From Collinsella sp. (GTDB taxonomy: Bacteria; Actinomycetota; Coriobacteriia; Coriobacteriales; Coriobacteriaceae): a stretch of DNA of 7,688 nt. The position numbers and the translations under genes are program-made. The stretch covers positions 1 through 7,688 of the forward strand of contig DXZN01000076.1 in the NCBI GenBank assembly GCA_019419645.1, given 5' to 3'. Every line of letters starts with the position of its first letter. Position 1 is the stretch's first letter. Shown one piece after another: positions 5,264 through 7,688 of the stretch. Under the pieces are notes generated by a model. That model was not told the DNA's origin, did no database searches, and worked only from the letters and a program-made list of their open reading frames with translations.

Positions 5264-6881
5264 GCTGCAGGTTTCTAACATTGCACTCATTCGTGAGGCG
5301 ACGCTGGTTCCGAGTGCTGGCCTGACTGTCCTGACCGGCGAGACCGGTGCCGGTAAGACCGCGCTGCTTTCGGCGCTCAAGCTCATATTGGGCGAGCGTG
5401 CAGATTCGTCGACGGTGCGCGAGGGAGAGGAGCTTGCCAGCGTCGAGGCGCGCTTGTTCGATGGCCCGCACGACTCGGAGGGTTTCACCGTGCAGCGCAG
5501 CCTTTCTGCCGAAGGCCGCAGTCGCGTAAAAATTGACGGCCGCATCGCCAGCGTGCGTGAGCTTTCGGAGCGCGTCGGCGTCATGATGGATCTTTGCGGT
5601 CAGCACGAGCACCAGCGCTTGCTCGATCCGGCGCATCATGTTGCCATGGTCGATGCCTGGGCTGGACGCGCAGCGCATGAGGCGCTCGAGAAGTATCGCG
5701 CCTGTTTTAAGGCTTCGCGTGACGCCGCCAAGGAGCTTCGCCGTGTGGAGGAAGCCTCGCGTGCGCAGGGGAGCCGTGTCGAGGAGGCTCGCTTTGCCCT
5801 CGAGCGCATCGGCGCGGTCGACCCCAAGCCGGGCGAGTATGAGGAACTCGAGGAACTGCTGCCGCGCTCCGAACATGCCGAGGTTCTGGTTGCCACAGCT
5901 AACGATGCCCATGCATCGCTTGTCGCCGAAGGGGGAGCGCTCGATGCCGTGAACAGCGCCGTGGCAGAGCTTTCCCGTATGGCTACCGTCGATCGCAAAC
6001 TGGGCGACATCGCCGACGCACTTTCGAATGCCTGCATCTTACTCGAGGATTGCGCCAACGAGCTGCGTGCTTATCGCGATGGCGTCGCCTTCGACCCGCG
6101 CGAGCTCGCTCGCATGCGTGAGCGGTATTCCGACCTCAAGGGCCTGTTGCGTCAGTGGGGTCCCACCATGGACGATGTTTTTGCCATGCGCGATCGCTCG
6201 CAAGAGCTGCTGTCCCTGGTCGATGATGGCGATGAACAGATCAAAAAGGCGCGTGAATCACTTGGTGCTGCCGAGCGCGAGTTGTTTGCCGCTGCCAAGG
6301 CGCTTAAGCGCGCTCGCAATACGGCTGCCCCGCGCTTCTGCCACGAGGTTGGTCGTCAGATGGCACGCTTGGAGATGGGCGGCGCCGAGCTCGTTTGGGA
6401 GTCGCGTGATCTTCCGCGCGCCGAGTGGACGCCGGCGGGTCCTTCGAGCTACGAGCTTTTGTATTGCAGCGGTGCCGGCTTGACGCCGCGACCCCTGCGC
6501 CGCATTGCGTCGGGCGGCGAGCTCAGCCGCGTTATGCTGGCGAGCAAAGTGGTCTTGGGTAATGCTGACGGCGTCGACACACTGGTATTTGACGAGGTCG
6601 ATGCCGGTGTCGGCGGCTCCACGGCTCGTGCTCTTGCTGGTGTGCTGGCCGATCTTGCCGCTACGCATCAAGTGATTGTCGTAACCCACTTGGCGCAAGT
6701 CGCCGTCATGGCCGACAAGCATTATGTTGTCAGCAAGGAGCCGGGCGATGTTCCCCAGACGCATTTGGACGAGGTAACCGGCGAAGCGCGTACCGCCGAG
6801 ATCGCCCGCATGCTCAGCGGCGATCAGTCCGAGGCAAGCTTGGCCCACGCAAAGCAGATGCTCGAAGAAGTTCGAGGCTAG
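5253..6881 (+). CDS. recN: DNA repair protein RecN (SMC-like ATPase)
   Basis: The product is 542 residues, slightly shorter than the usual 550-570. RecN is an SMC-like ATPase that gathers around double-strand breaks and holds DNA together for RecA-dependent repair. The N-terminal ATPase lobe carries Walker A GETGAGKT (29-36) and the RecN-typical CGQHEHQRLLDP segment near residues 115-126. The middle (about 140-370) is a charged helical coiled-coil arm interrupted near residue 190 by DPKPGEYEELEEL. The C-terminal lobe carries the ABC signature SGGELS (420-425), Walker B TLVFDEVDAGVGG with D447 and E448, and the switch histidine H479 in VVTHLAQVA. The start ATG lies inside the end of nadK with GGAG (5243-5246) 6 nt upstream. 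RecN is SOS-induced in several bacteria, but no LexA-type GAAC-N4-GTTC box was seen close upstream, and the gene looks like an operon passenger. Confidence 0.97.
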   Translation: MIDELQVSNIALIREATLVPSAGLTVLTGETGAGKTALLSALKLILGERADSSTVREGEELASVEARLFDGPHDSEGFTVQRSLSAEGRSRVKIDGRIASVRELSERVGVMMDLCGQHEHQRLLDPAHHVAMVDAWAGRAAHEALEKYRACFKASRDAAKELRRVEEASRAQGSRVEEARFALERIGAVDPKPGEYEELEELLPRSEHAEVLVATANDAHASLVAEGGALDAVNSAVAELSRMATVDRKLGDIADALSNACILLEDCANELRAYRDGVAFDPRELARMRERYSDLKGLLRQWGPTMDDVFAMRDRSQELLSLVDDGDEQIKKARESLGAAERELFAAAKALKRARNTAAPRFCHEVGRQMARLEMGGAELVWESRDLPRAEWTPAGPSSYELLYCSGAGLTPRPLRRIASGGELSRVMLASKVVLGNADGVDTLVFDEVDAGVGGSTARALAGVLADLAATHQVIVVTHLAQVAVMADKHYVVSKEPGDVPQTHLDEVTGEARTAEIARMLSGDQSEASLAHAKQMLEEVRG

Positions 6882-6899
6882 GTCGTATCAGCGGTGTTG

Positions 6900-6932
6900 G
6901 TGGGACAAAATAGACTGAAATTTTTGTCCCAC
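6900..6932. terminator. inverted repeat between convergent genes, probable bidirectional terminator
   Basis: GTGGGACAAAA (6900-6910) and TTTTGTCCCAC (6922-6932) are perfect 11-bp inverted repeats around an 11-nt loop. They lie in the 59-nt gap between the stop of recN and the stop of the convergent regulator. On either strand the RNA would form a stem whose loop-proximal part is A-U. The U run on each strand falls largely within the stem, not after it, so this is not a textbook terminator, although CGCGTTTTA follows on the + strand. It could instead be a copy of a dispersed palindromic repeat. Confidence 0.65.
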
Positions 6933-6940
6933 TACGCGTT

Positions 6941-7688
6941 TTACTCAACGACCTTGTCCGGCTGGATGAGCTCCTCGTAGTAGCTGATATGTTCGCGAGC
7001 GTCTTCAATCTCGGGCAGCAGGAAGTTGTAGATAACTTCGATGATCATCGTGGCGCTGATCTTGGAGAACGCAAAGTCGCCCGTCGTCAGCAGCGCCTCG
7101 TGGTTGACGGTATTAAAAGTGTAGTCTGCCAGGCGCGCGAGTGGAGACTTGCTGTCGCTGCTGATGACGACTACGGTGGCACCGCAGTCGCGAGCCGCTT
7201 TTGCCATGCGATTCAGTCGGCGCGACTTGCCGGAGTTTGAGATGAGCACGATGACGTCACCCGGGCGCAACGTGAGCGCAAAGCCGATTGATGTCTCGCT
7301 AATGGTGCTCGCCATGCAGCGCAGGCCCAGCTGCGAAAACTTAAACGTCGCATCGAGCGCGACCGCGTTCGTATTGCCCACAGCCGCAAACTCAATAACC
7401 CCTGCATGCTTAAGGGCATGCACAACAGCCGCCAACGTATCGTGGTCGATCCCGTCGATGGTCGCATTAAGCTCGCTCACCTTGGCAGCCAGGATGTTCT
7501 TAAGGCTCTGCTCCATATTGTCGAGCGAGACTTCGTCAGTCAGGCCCTCGTTGCGCTGGCTTTCCAAATCCCTCGCCAACGAAAACTGAAAGCTGCGGAA
7601 GCTGCCAAAGCCAAGCTTGCGGCAGAAGCGCGAAACGGTCGCCTCGGACGTGGCGGCGGCGCGCGAGAGCTGAGCCGCCGTGAGGCGT
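6941..7688 (-). CDS. RpiR/MurR-family transcriptional regulator (HTH + SIS domain), 5' end outside window
   Basis: The - strand frame stays open to the window edge, so about 248 C-terminal residues are visible; RpiR proteins are usually near 280. The visible part begins inside the HTH_6 DNA-binding domain: LTAAQLSRAAATSEATVSRF, then CRKLGFGSFRSFQFSLARDL, the family's typical recognition-helix region. After a linker comes a SIS domain, which normally senses a phosphosugar: EFAAVGNTNAVALDATFKF, then VIVLISNSGKSRRLNRMAKAARDCGATVVVIS, then SPLARLADYTF. In most family members these glycine/serine stretches read GxGxS and SHSGET or similar; here they are GNTN and SNSGKS, so the ligand is uncertain. 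Such regulators usually control amino-sugar, phosphosugar or related catabolism genes nearby, but its targets would lie beyond the window. It converges on recN and stops with TAA at 6941-6943. The TTG at 7577-7579 is internal, not a start. Confidence 0.92.
   Translation of the reverse strand, partial: RLTAAQLSRAAATSEATVSRFCRKLGFGSFRSFQFSLARDLESQRNEGLTDEVSLDNMEQSLKNILAAKVSELNATIDGIDHDTLAAVVHALKHAGVIEFAAVGNTNAVALDATFKFSQLGLRCMASTISETSIGFALTLRPGDVIVLISNSGKSRRLNRMAKAARDCGATVVVISSDSKSPLARLADYTFNTVNHEALLTTGDFAFSKISATMIIEVIYNFLLPEIEDAREHISYYEELIQPDKVVE

Noticed and set aside
5872..5887. GAAC...GTTC inverted motif considered as an SOS box for recN.
   Set aside because: The spacer is 8 nt, not 4, and it lies within the recN coding region, far from the start; no better LexA-like site was seen between 5100 and 5260.
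4664..5912. Two long - strand open frames (4664-5584 and 5130-5912) opposite nadK and recN.
   Set aside because: Both are antisense to strongly supported genes, have Arg/Ala/Ser-rich composition without domains, and lack convincing ribosome binding sites.
7577..7579. TTG as the start codon of the RpiR-like gene.
   Set aside because: The frame continues upstream through a clear RpiR helix-turn-helix to the window edge, so this codon is an internal leucine.
1..7688. Possible undescribed defence, mobile or biosynthetic system.
   Set aside because: Every gene maps to a well-known housekeeping or regulatory family in a conserved order, intergenic gaps are short, and no insertion sequence, att-like repeats, CRISPR repeats or sudden shifts in composition were seen.

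Overview
The window is a high-GC, densely packed housekeeping stretch. It is most like a member of the Coriobacteriia (Actinomycetota), with a Collinsella-like genus the best guess. That guess rests on gene order, codon use rich in G and C at third positions, and actinobacterial-looking EF-P, TlyA and RecN proteins. It is an inference from reading, not from a database search. No mobile element, CRISPR array, tRNA, rRNA or toxin/defence gene was found.

Layout on the + strand: the 3' end of a 3-dehydroquinate-synthase-like gene (1-360); an intergenic region with a consensus -35 box and a 16-bp perfect palindrome; a M24B Xaa-Pro peptidase (493-1623); a UUCG-capped hairpin and an intrinsic terminator; a TATAAT promoter element; then a long co-directional run of elongation factor P (efp), an Asp23/Gls24-family protein, nusB, xseB, tlyA, NAD kinase (nadK) and recN, ending at 6881. 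Spacing in this run is tight: a 2-nt gap between nusB and xseB, a 4-nt ATGA overlap between tlyA and nadK, and an 11-nt overlap between nadK and recN. One transcript from the promoter before efp would explain it. The - strand then carries a convergent, 5'-truncated RpiR/MurR-type regulator (6941-7688). The two transcription units meet over an 11-bp perfect inverted repeat that probably terminates both.

The run serves translation and RNA (EF-P for polyproline stalls, NusB for rRNA antitermination, TlyA for rRNA 2'-O-methylation), DNA repair (XseB, RecN) and cofactor supply (NAD kinase). The Xaa-Pro peptidase beside EF-P makes a small proline theme that also occurs in Bacillus. The order combines parts of the Bacillus layout (pepP-efp; Asp23 family-nusB-xseB-tlyA-recN) with the mycobacterial tlyA-nadK-recN trio.

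I found no convincing new system. The items most worth a second look are the apparent loss of metal- and substrate-binding residues in the dehydroquinate-synthase-like fragment, the palindrome before the peptidase gene, and the inverted repeat between the convergent genes.
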